The translations under genes and the position numbers were made by a program. Source: Novosphingobium sp. SCN 66-18 (GTDB taxonomy: Bacteria > Pseudomonadota > Alphaproteobacteria > Sphingomonadales > Sphingomonadaceae). From it: DNA of 62,342 nucleotides. Positions 17,987 to 27,946 of this stretch are shown in pieces. Positions within the stretch are counted from its first letter, which is position 1, and each line of letters begins with the position of its first letter. The notes below the pieces were generated by a model that worked only from the letters and a program-made list of their open reading frames with translations, ran no database searches and was not told the origin of the DNA. The stretch spans positions 1 through 62,342 of the forward strand of contig MEGD01000037.1 of assembly GCA_001725355.1 (NCBI GenBank). Direction: 5' to 3'.

Positions 17987-18556
17987 ATGCAAGTCTGGGT
18001 CGGGCTGGGCAATCCGGGGCCGCAATATGCGCTGCACCGCCACAATGTCGGCTTCATGGCGCTCGACACCATCGCCGAAGTGCACTCCTTCGGCCCGGTG
18101 CAGAAGAAGTTCCAGGGCTGGGTGCAGGAAGGCCGGATCGGCGGGGCGAAAGTGCTGCTGCTGAAGCCGGCGACCTTCATGAACGAAAGCGGCCGCGCGG
18201 TGGGCGAAGCGCTGCGCTTCTACAAGCTGGGCACCGATGCGCTGACGGTGTTCCACGACGAGCTCGATCTCGCCCCGTTCAAGGTGAAGGTGAAGACCGG
18301 TGGCGGCACCGCCGGGCACAACGGCTTGCGCTCGATCGACAAGCACCTCGGACCCGATTTCCGCCGCGTGCGGCTGGGCATCGGCCACCCCGGCCACAAG
18401 GACCGCGTGACCGGGTACGTTCTCGGCAATTTCGCCAAGGCGGAGCAGGACGATCTCGTCGACATGCTCGGCGCGATCGCTTCGGAAGCGGAATGGCTGG
18501 CCAAGGGCGACGACGTCCGCTTCATGAGCGATGTGGCGCTACGGCAAGCAGGTTAA
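17987..18556 (+). CDS. pth: Peptidyl-tRNA hydrolase, 189 aa
   Basis: This enzyme releases tRNAs from stalled peptidyl-tRNAs. The family signatures are present: VGLGNPGPQYALHRHNVGFM with the catalytic His near residue 19-20, LKPATFMNESGRAV, and the DELDLAPFKVKVKTGGGTAG then HNGLRSIDKHLG block. The length is normal. It follows rplY after a terminator, so it probably has its own promoter in the 80 bases before the start. Confidence 0.96.
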   Translation: MQVWVGLGNPGPQYALHRHNVGFMALDTIAEVHSFGPVQKKFQGWVQEGRIGGAKVLLLKPATFMNESGRAVGEALRFYKLGTDALTVFHDELDLAPFKVKVKTGGGTAGHNGLRSIDKHLGPDFRRVRLGIGHPGHKDRVTGYVLGNFAKAEQDDLVDMLGAIASEAEWLAKGDDVRFMSDVALRQAG

Positions 18557-18657
18557 TCATTACTAACGCGGCTTAACCATCCGAACTGTCGGGCAAATTT
18601 ACAGATCGGACCTTCCGAAACCTTCGTTAACCAGCATACCCTGCAGGATTCCCCGTT

Positions 18658-18672
18658 TGGCACGGCAATTGC
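18658..18672 (+). promoter_or_regulatory. Sigma-54 (-24/-12) promoter of the PEP-CTERM gene
   Basis: TGGCAC-N5-TTGC with the exact GG-to-GC spacing of RpoN promoters lies about 48 bases before the start codon of the PEP-CTERM gene. PEP-CTERM genes are known in other bacteria to be under sigma-54 control with the PrsK/PrsR pair. Confidence 0.8.
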
Positions 18673-18719
18673 GAAGAATGGCGTGAACCATTCGTACCGC
18701 TTTCAAAGGGGGCCAAACC

Positions 18720-19094
18720 ATGAAGCGTTCCACTGTCATCCTCGCCGCGCTGGCGACGTCCGCGATGTTCGCCACGCCGGCGCACGCGACTTTCGGTCAC
18801 ACCCACTATTGCAATTGCGGCCACAGCGCCGGCTCCAAGTCGTGCGGCGGTTCGTCGTCGTCCTCGTCGACGTCGTCCACCAGCGGCGGCAGCACGTCGT
18901 CCGGCGGCAGCACCTCCTCGGGTGGCAGCACCTCCACGTCCTCTGGCGGCAGCACCTCTACCTCGTCGACTTCGTCGGGCGGTGGCAGCACCTCGTCCGG
19001 CGGTACGGCGGTTCCCGAACCCGGCATGCTGGGCATGATGGCGATGGGCCTGATCGGCCTGGGCTTTGCGCGCCGTCAGCGCCGCAAGGCCTGA
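18720..19094 (+). CDS. PEP-CTERM sorting-signal protein with Ser/Gly/Thr repeats, 124 aa
   Basis: An exported surface or matrix protein. It begins with a signal peptide (MKRSTVILAALATSAMFATP then AHA), followed by a short Cys/His-rich segment (FGHTHYCNCGHSAGSKSCGG). A low-complexity region of GGSTSS-type repeats follows, and the end is the exosortase signal VPEPGMLGMMAMGLIGLGFA followed by an RRQRRK basic tail. PEP-CTERM tails are recognised by an exosortase and usually go with exopolysaccharide production. The Ser/Thr-rich middle is a likely glycosylation region. It sits behind a sigma-54 promoter; no exosortase gene is in the window. Confidence 0.88.
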   Translation: MKRSTVILAALATSAMFATPAHATFGHTHYCNCGHSAGSKSCGGSSSSSSTSSTSGGSTSSGGSTSSGGSTSTSSGGSTSTSSTSSGGGSTSSGGTAVPEPGMLGMMAMGLIGLGFARRQRRKA

Positions 19095-19201
19095 CCGCAC
19101 TGAATTAGGGCACGCCCCACGGGTTCGGCCGCGCCGGACCCGGCCCCGGGGCAAGCATCCGCGTATGAGCGTCGCCTTGCAGACGGCCTATCGCAATCCG
19201 G

Positions 19202-20713
19202 TCAGCCTGCCACTTGCGCGCGGGCGAGATCGTTCCGGAAGAGGCGGTTGGCGGGGTCTGCCCGCAAAGCCTGTTCGAGATAGGCCACCGCCTTTTCGCG
19301 GTCCGTCCCGGCCCTTAACCGCGCCAGCCCCGCCATGTGGATCATGTCGGCGTTGGAGGGTTGCAAGGCCAGCGCCTTGTCCGCGAAGCCGATCGCTTCG
19401 GCGTTGCGCCCGGCCTGCGAGGCCGCGAACGCCAGCCGCTTGAGCACATCCGCATCGGCTTGGTAGCCGGAGACTTGCTGGTACGCCATGATCGCCGCGT
19501 TCCAGTCCCCCCGCGCCATCGCCGCCTGCCCGCTGGCGGCCAGTTGCTGCGTTCGGCGCAGATCGCCCGACTGCAAGCGCGCCTTCAGCGTATCGGCTGC
19601 CGGATCGCCGGCCGCGCGCGCCGCCTTTTCCGCAAGCTCCAGTTCGCGCGGCCCGGCCATGGCGCTGTCCGCCAGCGGTTTGACCGTGGCATAGGCCGTG
19701 GCCGCATCGCCGGTCGCGAGTTGCGCTTCCGCCAGCATCAGCCTTGCAAACGGGTTCTGCGGGGAAAGCAGCAAGGCCTTGGCATAGATCGCCCGCGCTT
19801 GCTCGGCCCGCCCGAGGCGAAGCAAGGCTTCGGCATAGGCCAGCCCTTCGGGCGAGCGCGCCTCCAGGCTGCTTTCGCGCGGGGCGAGCATGGACCGTAC
19901 CCGCTCCCAATCGCCCCTTTCGGCCGCGATCTGGATGCGCATCCGCAGCACGTCGCCGCTATCGGGCGCGACATCGGTGGCACGGGCCACCAGCGCCTCG
20001 GCCTCGTCCAGCTTGCCTTGCTGGTCGGCCGCATCGGCCTGCGCGAGCAATGGCTCGGGCCGCGTGGGATAAAGCGACTGCGCCCGCTTGTACGCGGCCA
20101 GGGCGCCGTCCCAACGGTTCGCCTGCGCATCGATATCGCCCGCCAGCATCAACGTATCGAGCGCGTCAGGGCTTCGACGGCGCAAATCGGCCAGTTGCGC
20201 TTCGGCCCCGGCGATATCCTGCGAATCCAGCAGGAACCGGGCATAGTCACGCACCAGGCGTGCATCACCGCCGGCGGCAAGCCCCTTGCGATAAGCTTCG
20301 AGCGCCCCGGTCTCATCTTTGTTCGCAAGCAGGGCCGCCGCGCGGATGCGCCATGCATCCGGATGGCTATCGTTGCCCAGCAGCGAAAGCGCTTCGCTGG
20401 CCTGCCCGCGCAGCAAGGCCGCGTCCGCCTTCATCCGCGCTATCTCGGCCCCCTTCCCGCCTGCGGCTTCCAGGCGCGCGAGCGTCGCCTGCGCGCCCTC
20501 GCCATCGCCCAGGCGCAATTGCACCCGCGCCAGCAGATCGAGAATCCGGGCATCATCGGGCGCGGCCGAAACCGCTTCGCCCAGTTCCTTGCGGGCCGTG
20601 CGATAGTCCTCCGCCTTGAAGGCGGCTTGTGCCCGGTCGAAATGCTGCTCTGGCGTTTCCGAACCGCAGGCGGCGAGAACGAGCAGTGCGGGCAGGATCA
20701 ACGTGTTTCTCAT
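19202..20713 (-). CDS. TPR-repeat lipoprotein, 503 aa
   Basis: The first residues form a lipoprotein signal with the lipobox LAAC (Cys16). The remainder is a solenoid of tetratricopeptide repeats (for example AQAAFKAEDYRTARKELGEA, then DARILDLLARVQLRLGDGEG, and a last group ending RLFRNDLARAQVAG). It is therefore an outer-membrane-attached or periplasmic scaffold protein. It lies tail to tail with the PEP-CTERM gene, and resembles in type, though shorter than, the TPR lipoprotein PrsT of PEP-CTERM systems; that link is an inference from location and architecture only. It diverges from ychF. Confidence 0.85.
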   Translation of the reverse strand: MRNTLILPALLVLAACGSETPEQHFDRAQAAFKAEDYRTARKELGEAVSAAPDDARILDLLARVQLRLGDGEGAQATLARLEAAGGKGAEIARMKADAALLRGQASEALSLLGNDSHPDAWRIRAAALLANKDETGALEAYRKGLAAGGDARLVRDYARFLLDSQDIAGAEAQLADLRRRSPDALDTLMLAGDIDAQANRWDGALAAYKRAQSLYPTRPEPLLAQADAADQQGKLDEAEALVARATDVAPDSGDVLRMRIQIAAERGDWERVRSMLAPRESSLEARSPEGLAYAEALLRLGRAEQARAIYAKALLLSPQNPFARLMLAEAQLATGDAATAYATVKPLADSAMAGPRELELAEKAARAAGDPAADTLKARLQSGDLRRTQQLAASGQAAMARGDWNAAIMAYQQVSGYQADADVLKRLAFAASQAGRNAEAIGFADKALALQPSNADMIHMAGLARLRAGTDREKAVAYLEQALRADPANRLFRNDLARAQVAG

Positions 20714-20846
20714 GCCTGCGTCATGGCACGAACGCCTGAAGGTTTGGTGAAACTGGCCAAACCGTCGCGCCCCCGCTATGGGCCGCGCGAAAGGCTTGGG
20801 CGCAAGAGCCGCGCGGGCCGCATCCAGATCACTTGTGGAGCATCAA

Positions 20847-21947
20847 ATGGGTTTTCGTTGCGGGATCGTCGGTCTGCCAAACGTCGGCAAGTCGACGCTG
20901 TTCAACGCGCTGACCGAGACGCAGGCGGCGCAGGCGGCGAACTATCCGTTCTGCACGATCGAGCCGAACGTCGGCAACGTGGGCGTGCCCGATCCCCGGC
21001 TGGACGAACTGGCGAAGATCGCCGGCAGCCAGAAGATCATCCCCACCCAACTGGGCTTCGTGGACATCGCCGGGCTCGTGCGCGGTGCGTCCAAGGGCGA
21101 AGGGCTGGGCAACCAGTTCCTGGGCAACATCCGCGAGGTGGACGCGATCGTCCACGTGCTGCGCTGCTTCGAGAACGACGACATCCAGCATGTCGACAAC
21201 AAGGTCGATCCGATCTCGGACGCCGACACCGTCGAGACCGAACTGATGCTGTCGGACCTCGAAAGCCTGGAAAAGCGCGTTCCCGCCGCGCAGAAAAAGG
21301 CGGCGCAGGGCGACAAGGAAGCGAAGCTGATCGCCTCCGTGCTGGGCCAGGCGCTCGATCTGCTGCGCGAAGGCAAGCCGGCGCGCCTGACCAAGCCGAA
21401 GGACGAGGAGGAAGCCCGCGTGTTCCGGCAGGCGCAACTGCTGACCGCCAAGCCGGTGCTCTACGTGTGCAACGTAGAGGAAGGCGCGGCGGCCGAAGGC
21501 AATGCCTTTTCGGCCCGCGTGTTCGAGAAGGCGAAGGCCGAAGGCGCCAACGCGGTGATCGTCTCGGCCGCGATCGAGGCCGAACTGGTCGGCATGGAGC
21601 AGGATGAGCGGCTGGTGTTCCTTGAGGAGATGGGCCTGCACGAAACCGGCCTCGCCCGCGTGATCCGCGCCGGCTACGACCTGCTGCACCTCATCACCTT
21701 CTTCACCGTCGGCCCCAAGGAAGCGCGCGCGTGGACCGTCCATCAGGGCGCCAAGGCCCCCGACGCCGCGGGCGAGATCCACTCCGACATGCAGCGCGGC
21801 TTCATCCGCGCCGAAACCATCGCCTATGCCGACTATGTCGCGCTTGGCGGCGAGAACGGCGCCAAGGAAGCTGGCAAGTTGCGCCAGGAAGGCAAGGAAT
21901 ACGTGGTGCACGACGGCGACGTGATGCACTTCAAGTTCAACGTGTGA
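20847..21947 (+). CDS. ychF: Redox-regulated ATPase/GTPase YchF, 366 aa
   Basis: A universally conserved Obg-family P-loop protein that binds ATP and ribosomes. The start MGFRCGIVGLPNVGKSTLFN gives the G1 loop, the DIAGLVRGASKGEGLGNQFL stretch is G3, and the C-terminal TGS domain ends in YADYVALGGENGAKEAGKLR followed by VHDGDVMHFKFNV. The length is standard. The ATG at 20847 matches the conserved N-terminus; the longer frame upstream is not needed. Confidence 0.97.
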   Translation: MGFRCGIVGLPNVGKSTLFNALTETQAAQAANYPFCTIEPNVGNVGVPDPRLDELAKIAGSQKIIPTQLGFVDIAGLVRGASKGEGLGNQFLGNIREVDAIVHVLRCFENDDIQHVDNKVDPISDADTVETELMLSDLESLEKRVPAAQKKAAQGDKEAKLIASVLGQALDLLREGKPARLTKPKDEEEARVFRQAQLLTAKPVLYVCNVEEGAAAEGNAFSARVFEKAKAEGANAVIVSAAIEAELVGMEQDERLVFLEEMGLHETGLARVIRAGYDLLHLITFFTVGPKEARAWTVHQGAKAPDAAGEIHSDMQRGFIRAETIAYADYVALGGENGAKEAGKLRQEGKEYVVHDGDVMHFKFNV

Positions 21948-22007
21948 GTCCGCGCGCCATTTAACCGGTCGATTGACAGGATTGCCGGCACGGGCAAAAG
22001 CGTGCCG

Positions 22008-22472
22008 ATGCAGTACTTCGAAGACCTCGAGCCCGGCACCGTCGAACGCTTCGGCAACCACCAGGTCACGCGCGAGGAAGTGATCGCGTTTGCCTCGCGC
22101 TATGATCCGCAGCCATTCCATCTCGACGACGAGGCGGCGGCGCAGACCCATTTTGGCCGGCTTTCGGCAAGCGGCTGGCATACCTGCGCCATGGTCATGG
22201 CCATGGTGGTGGAGAACCTGAAGGCGCGCCGGCAGGCGGGGCTGGGTTCGCCCGGCATAGACGAACTGCGCTGGCACAAGCCGGTCTATCCCGGCGACAC
22301 ACTGCGCTGCGAAACCCAGTTGCTCGAAAAGAAGCGCAGCCGCTCGCGCCCGGAAATGGGCAGCTTCCGATCCACCATGCGCGTGTTCAACCAGAACGAC
22401 GATCTGGTGATGAGCTTCATCTCGATCGGCTTGATCCGCGTGCGCGATCCGGAAACCGCATCGACGGATTAG
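22008..22472 (+). CDS. MaoC-family dehydratase (hot-dog fold), 154 aa
   Basis: A single hot-dog domain with the MaoC/(R)-hydratase motif FASRYDPQPFHLDDEAAAQT then HFGRLSASGWHT, which carries the catalytic Asp and His pair. Members hydrate enoyl-CoA or related thioesters. The ATG at 22008 (MQYFEDLEPGTVE) is preferred over a GTG two codons earlier. The stop codon TAG lies in the first bases of the MITE-like element downstream, so the element inserted exactly at the end of this gene and may have supplied its stop. Confidence 0.9.
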   Translation: MQYFEDLEPGTVERFGNHQVTREEVIAFASRYDPQPFHLDDEAAAQTHFGRLSASGWHTCAMVMAMVVENLKARRQAGLGSPGIDELRWHKPVYPGDTLRCETQLLEKKRSRSRPEMGSFRSTMRVFNQNDDLVMSFISIGLIRVRDPETASTD

Positions 22473-22738
22473 GGTCAGGACCCCTTACTGGCGCGATCGA
22501 GGTTTGAAGCAAAATGGCCTGTTGCAAGGAGAGAGGGCGCAGGAATATGTCGATATTTCAAGTCCTCTCGACGCCGCAGCGGGCCATTTTGGTCAAATCC
22601 CTGCGGGACGTCCAAATGGCTTCCATCTCGAACCGAAAGGCGCTGACAAAGGCAACCAGCCTTCGCGGCGCGCCTTTCGGCCCGATATGTTCGCCATTTG
22701 GACGCCTCGATCGCGCCAGTAAGGGGTCCTGACCCTAA
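22469..22738. mobile_element. MITE-like element with perfect 34-bp inverted ends
   Basis: The two ends, 22469-22502 and 22705-22738, are perfect inverted copies of 34 bases that begin TTAGGGTCAGGACCCC and end GCGCGATCGAGG. About 200 bases of core lie between them. The core holds two short overlapping frames of about 70 codons without recognisable domains, so no transposase is encoded. The element fits a non-autonomous miniature transposable element. It starts at the last codons of the MaoC gene and ends about 25 bases before the end of the lipoprotein gene. Confidence 0.82.
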
Positions 22739-22763
22739 GCGCGCGCTGGAGCGGCCGGTGTTG

Positions 22764-23276
22764 TTACATCGGCTTGCACTGGACGTTGCCGCGCGCCTTG
22801 TAGACCACCCGGTCGAAGGGATCGGTCACCACCACCTGCCCGCTGAACAGATCAACGAGGCCGTTCTTCACCGCCTTGCCATCGTCGATGCGGGTCAGCG
22901 TGAGCGCGTATTCCTTGCCCGAATAGCGCGACCAGGCGCCCTGCGGCAGTTGCGTGCTGCCCTTGTCGGACGCGAAGATCACCAGCTTGCCGTCCAGCTT
23001 CATCACGCCGCGTTCGTCCTGCGCCAGCAGGATCGCGCCCATGCCGCCGCCATCGGCCACGAAGTTGCAACCGGTGCCGGTCAGCTTGCCGTCGCGGATG
23101 TCGAAGAACATGATCGGCTGCGGCTCGATCGGCTTGACTGGCGGCTGTCCGTTGCGCTGCGCCGCTTCCACCTGCGCCACGGCCCGCGCATCCTCGGCCG
23201 CCTTTTCCGCCGGCGTCTGGCTGGAGCAGGCAGCCAGCAGAACGAGCACTGCCGCTCCGGCAACGATCCCGCGCAT
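22764..23276 (-). CDS. Putative lipoprotein, 170 aa
   Basis: An exported protein with a clear lipobox LAAC (Cys17) after a hydrophobic stretch, then an Ala/Glu-rich linker and a beta-rich mature part (PIMFFDIRDGKLTGTGCNFV, DERGVMKLDGKLVIFASDKG). I do not recognise a family and assign no function. The start ATG overlaps the mutL stop by four bases (ATGA on the minus strand), so it is co-translated with mutL, although a functional link to mismatch repair is doubtful. Confidence 0.75.
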   Translation of the reverse strand: MRGIVAGAAVLVLLAACSSQTPAEKAAEDARAVAQVEAAQRNGQPPVKPIEPQPIMFFDIRDGKLTGTGCNFVADGGGMGAILLAQDERGVMKLDGKLVIFASDKGSTQLPQGAWSRYSGKEYALTLTRIDDGKAVKNGLVDLFSGQVVVTDPFDRVVYKARGNVQCKPM

Positions 23277-25114
23277 CACTTTCTCCCGAACAGTTTCTCG
23301 ATATCGCCATGGGCAAGCTTCACCCACGTTGGCCGCCCATGATTGCACTGGCCAGAGCGCGGCGTCACTTCCATTTCGCGCAACAATGCGTTCATTTCGG
23401 CGACGGACAGCACCCGGCCCGCGCGGACCGAGCCATGGCAGGCCATCGTCGCCAGCACGAGATCGAGCCGTTCGCCCAGCAGCAGGGCGTCTCCGTTCTG
23501 GGCAAGATCGTCGGCCACGTCGCGCACCAGCGCTTCGGGATTGCCCTTGGCCAGCGCCGCCGGCACCGCGCGGACCAGCACTGCCGCCGGACCGAAGCGT
23601 TCGAGCGCAAGGCCGTATTCGGCCAGCTTCGGCGCGGCTTCCTCCAGCCGGTCGCAATCGGTTTCCTCAAGCTCCACCACTTCGGGGATCAGCAGCGCCT
23701 GGCTGGGGGCGCTACCCTCTCCCGCACCGGCGGCGCGCAGGCGTTCCAGCACCAGCCGCTCGTGCGCGGCGTGCTGGTCCACGATCACGAGGCCATCGGC
23801 CGCCTCGGCCACGATATAGGTGTTGGCCACCTGCCCGCGCGCCACGCCCAGCGGATGCTCGGCCGGCTCCGGCACGGCATCGTCGGCAGCTTCGGCGCGT
23901 GCAACGGGCGGGGCCATGACCGCGGCTTCATATCCGCGCCACGCCTGCCCGGCATCGCTGACCCGTGCTTCGGGCCGCCATGCGGGGGACGCGAAGATGC
24001 TGCCTTGCCGTTCGGCGGGTGCGGGAAACAGCGGCCCCGGCCCTGGTGCCGCACCCGGCGGCGCGGCGATCGGTTCGGCCTGCCAGGCGCGCATCGCGGT
24101 TTCGGACGGGGCCTGGGCGGAGCGCTGGTCCCCGCTTGCCAGCGCGGTGCGCAGGCCGGTTACGACCATACCCCGCACCAGTGCGGGATCGCGGAAGCGC
24201 ACCTCGGTCTTGGCCGGGTGGACGTTCACGTCGACCTCGGTAGGCGGCACGTCGAGAAACAGCGCCAGCACCGCGTGCCGGTCCCGCGCCAGCATGTCGG
24301 CATAGGCGCCGCGCACCGCGCCGATCAGCAGGCGGTCCTTCACCGGGCGGCCGTTGACGAACAGGTACTGGTGATCGGCGACGCCGCGATTGTAGGTCGG
24401 CAGGCCGGCCACGCCGGTCAGGTGGAAATCGCCGCGCACCAGATCGACCGTCACCGCGTTGCCCGCCAGTTCGCGCGCGACAAGCTGCGCAACGCGCGCT
24501 TCGAGCGAATCGCCCGGCTGCACCTGCAGCGCGCGGCGGCCGTCGTGCTCCAGCGTGAAGCCCACTTCCGGGCGCGCCATGGCCAGCCGGCGCACCACGT
24601 CGAGCGAGGCGGCCCATTCGGCCCGCGCCGACCGCAGGAACTTGCGCCGCGCCGGAATCTTGCCGAACAGGTCCTCCACCCGCACGCGCGTCCCCGGCGG
24701 CAGCGCGGCAGGGCCATCGGACATCAGCGCCCCGTGATCGACCACGCGTTTCCATGCCTCGCCGGTCTCTCGCGCGCGGCTCTCGATGGTGACGCGCGCG
24801 ACGCTGGCGATGGAAGGCAGCGCTTCTCCCCGGAAGCCCAGCGTTTCGACCAGTTCGATCGATTCGTCCGGCAGCTTGGACGTGGCATGGCGCTCCAGCG
24901 CCAGCGCGATCTCGTCCGCGCGCATCCCGCAGCCATCGTCCGTCACCTCGATCAGCGACAGCCCGCCCTCGCCCAGCCGGACATGGACTTGCGTAGCGCC
25001 CGCATCGATGGCGTTTTCGACCAGTTCCTTGAGCGCGCTGGCCGGCCGTTCCACCACTTCGCCAGCGGCGATGCGGTTCACCAGAGTATCGGGAAGGCGG
25101 CGGATCGTGGGCAT
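23276..25114 (-). CDS. mutL: DNA mismatch repair protein MutL, endonuclease type, 612 aa
   Basis: The N-terminal GHKL ATPase domain is complete: RIAAGEVVERPASALKELVE, NAIDAG, DDGCGM and TLGFRGEALPSIASVARVTI. A variable proline-rich linker follows, then the C-terminal dimerisation domain. That domain carries DQHAAHERLVLE, the DQHA(X)2E(X)4E metal-binding motif of endonuclease-active MutL, together with CNHGRPTW near the end. It can thus nick the new strand in a MutH-independent system. I chose the ATG at 25114, where the conserved MPTIRRLPDTLVNRIAAGEV start begins. A lipoprotein gene overlaps its end by four bases. Confidence 0.96.
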   Translation of the reverse strand: MPTIRRLPDTLVNRIAAGEVVERPASALKELVENAIDAGATQVHVRLGEGGLSLIEVTDDGCGMRADEIALALERHATSKLPDESIELVETLGFRGEALPSIASVARVTIESRARETGEAWKRVVDHGALMSDGPAALPPGTRVRVEDLFGKIPARRKFLRSARAEWAASLDVVRRLAMARPEVGFTLEHDGRRALQVQPGDSLEARVAQLVARELAGNAVTVDLVRGDFHLTGVAGLPTYNRGVADHQYLFVNGRPVKDRLLIGAVRGAYADMLARDRHAVLALFLDVPPTEVDVNVHPAKTEVRFRDPALVRGMVVTGLRTALASGDQRSAQAPSETAMRAWQAEPIAAPPGAAPGPGPLFPAPAERQGSIFASPAWRPEARVSDAGQAWRGYEAAVMAPPVARAEAADDAVPEPAEHPLGVARGQVANTYIVAEAADGLVIVDQHAAHERLVLERLRAAGAGEGSAPSQALLIPEVVELEETDCDRLEEAAPKLAEYGLALERFGPAAVLVRAVPAALAKGNPEALVRDVADDLAQNGDALLLGERLDLVLATMACHGSVRAGRVLSVAEMNALLREMEVTPRSGQCNHGRPTWVKLAHGDIEKLFGRK

Positions 25115-25176
25115 CGTCAAAGCTTTGTTCAGGGCCGTGCCGGCATCGGGATTCCGGCACGCCCAGACATTACTAG

Positions 25177-26394
<1,218 letters not shown>

Positions 26395-26476
26395 TGGCAG
26401 GTTCATCCCGTTGCTGCATGGAAGCAAGCCGGCACCGGCCGGCGGCCAGCGGCGGGAACGGTAGGGAATAACGGAC

Positions 26477-27385
26477 ATGGCGCGGTCACAGGACCGGCGC
26501 CCGGGCTTTTCGCGCAGGGCGCAGTACGGGATCTTTACAGGCTACGTCGTCGCCATTCTTGGCGTCGTGGTGGGCGCCGTGCTGCTCATCGTATCGCTGT
26601 TCAACCCCGAGGCGTTTGCCTTTGCGCGATCGGGAGCGAGCGAGATAGCGCGACCGATCGGGCAGGCTAGCGCCGAATCCCGCGCCACCGGCCAGGGCGT
26701 GTTTGCCGCCGTTGGCGCCTATTTCAACGCCGGAAGGCAGAACGCCGCGCTCCGCCGCGAGGTGGAAGCCGCGCGGGCCGACGCGGTGACCATGCGCGCG
26801 GTGCAAACCGAAAACGCGCGCCTGAAAGCGCTGCTGGGCATCGTCGATCCCCAGGTGCGGCCGATTGCCGCCGGCCGCCTTATCGGCTCCACCGCGGCCA
26901 GCGCACGGCGCTTCGCCGTGCTGTCGATCGGCTCCTCGACCGGGCTGCGCCCCGGGATGCCTGTGCGCTCGTCCACCGGACTGATCGGCCGGATTGTCGA
27001 AACCGGGCGGGATACGGCGCGCGTTCTGCTCGTGACAGACCCGGACAACGTCGTGCCCGTGCGCCGCGCCACCGATGGCCTGCCTGCCTTCGTGCAGGGG
27101 GCCGCCAACGGCCGGATCGAAATCCGCCTGATCAATTCGGGCGTTAACCCCGTCCACAAGGGCGACGTTTTCGTTACCTCCGGATCGGGCGGCCTCTATC
27201 CGCCCAACATTCCGGTCGCGATCGCCACCGATCCGCATCATGACGGCGCCGTCGGCCACCTCGCCAGCGATCCTGCGGACGTGGACTACGTGCTGGTGTT
27301 TCCGAGCTTTCAGCCTGCCGCCCAGGCCGCGCTGAGCGATAGCGAGAAAGCGGCCGGCCCGCCGCGCGATCCGGGCGACCAGTAA
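26477..27385 (+). CDS. mreC: Rod shape-determining protein MreC, 302 aa
   Basis: A membrane-anchored periplasmic scaffold of the elongasome. A cytoplasmic tail and one transmembrane segment (YVVAILGVVVGAVLLIVSLF) are followed by a coiled coil (RREVEAARADAVTMRAVQTE) and the MreC beta-barrel core, with the conserved GLRPGMPVRSSTGLIGRIVE and KGDVFVTSGSGGLYPPNIPV. Length is typical for alphaproteobacteria. It lies 82 bp after mreB and directly before mreD. Confidence 0.95.
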   Translation: MARSQDRRPGFSRRAQYGIFTGYVVAILGVVVGAVLLIVSLFNPEAFAFARSGASEIARPIGQASAESRATGQGVFAAVGAYFNAGRQNAALRREVEAARADAVTMRAVQTENARLKALLGIVDPQVRPIAAGRLIGSTAASARRFAVLSIGSSTGLRPGMPVRSSTGLIGRIVETGRDTARVLLVTDPDNVVPVRRATDGLPAFVQGAANGRIEIRLINSGVNPVHKGDVFVTSGSGGLYPPNIPVAIATDPHHDGAVGHLASDPADVDYVLVFPSFQPAAQAALSDSEKAAGPPRDPGDQ

Positions 27386-27392
27386 GCCGGTG

Positions 27393-27944
27393 ATGCTGCC
27401 CCGCTTTCCCGCCCGCGCCGAGGATATCGTCCGCAACCGCATCAACCGAGCGCCATCGCCGGTGCTCGCGGTGGGCATCCCCTGGGCATCGATCATCCTG
27501 GCATCGATGGCGACCTTTTCCCCGGTGATCGCGTCCGCGCCCCTGCTCCCGCCATTTTCCTACATGATGCTGCTGGCCTGGCGCATGCTGCGGCCCGGCA
27601 TGTTGCCGGTGTGGGTCGGCCTGCCGCTGGGTGCCATCGACGATCTGTTCAGCGGACAGCCGTTCGGCAGCGCGATCATCCTGTGGTCGCTGACCATGCT
27701 GGCGATGGAAGTGATCGACGAAAGGTTCCTCTGGCGGGGCTTTCTGCAGGACTGGCTGGCGGGCAGCGCGCTGCTGGCCGGCTATCTGTTTCTTGCCGCC
27801 AGTTTCGCGGGCTTTGCCGCCGGCTATCCGCTGCCTCTTTCGATCGGCCCGCAATTGCTGCTGAGCGTGTTCCTGTTCCCCGTCATCACCCGGTTCGTCG
27901 CCCTGCTCGACCGCGTGCGCCTGCTGCCGCTGCGGAGAATCTGA
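27393..27944 (+). CDS. mreD: Rod shape-determining protein MreD, 183 aa
   Basis: A small integral membrane protein with five or six hydrophobic segments (ILASMATFSPVIASAPLLPP, then MLLAWRMLRPGMLPVWVGLP, then LLAGYLFLAASFAGFAAGYP). The GLPLGAIDDLFSGQPFGSAI segment is the MreD motif. It follows mreC by 7 bp, and mrdA starts 2 bp after its stop. The ATG at 27393 and a GTG one codon earlier are both possible starts. Confidence 0.88.
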   Translation: MLPRFPARAEDIVRNRINRAPSPVLAVGIPWASIILASMATFSPVIASAPLLPPFSYMMLLAWRMLRPGMLPVWVGLPLGAIDDLFSGQPFGSAIILWSLTMLAMEVIDERFLWRGFLQDWLAGSALLAGYLFLAASFAGFAAGYPLPLSIGPQLLLSVFLFPVITRFVALLDRVRLLPLRRI

Positions 27945-27946
27945 GC

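Noticed and set aside
22504-22732. Two short overlapping frames inside the MITE-like element
   Set aside because: They lack a recognisable domain and end in the inverted repeat; they are too weak to call as genes.
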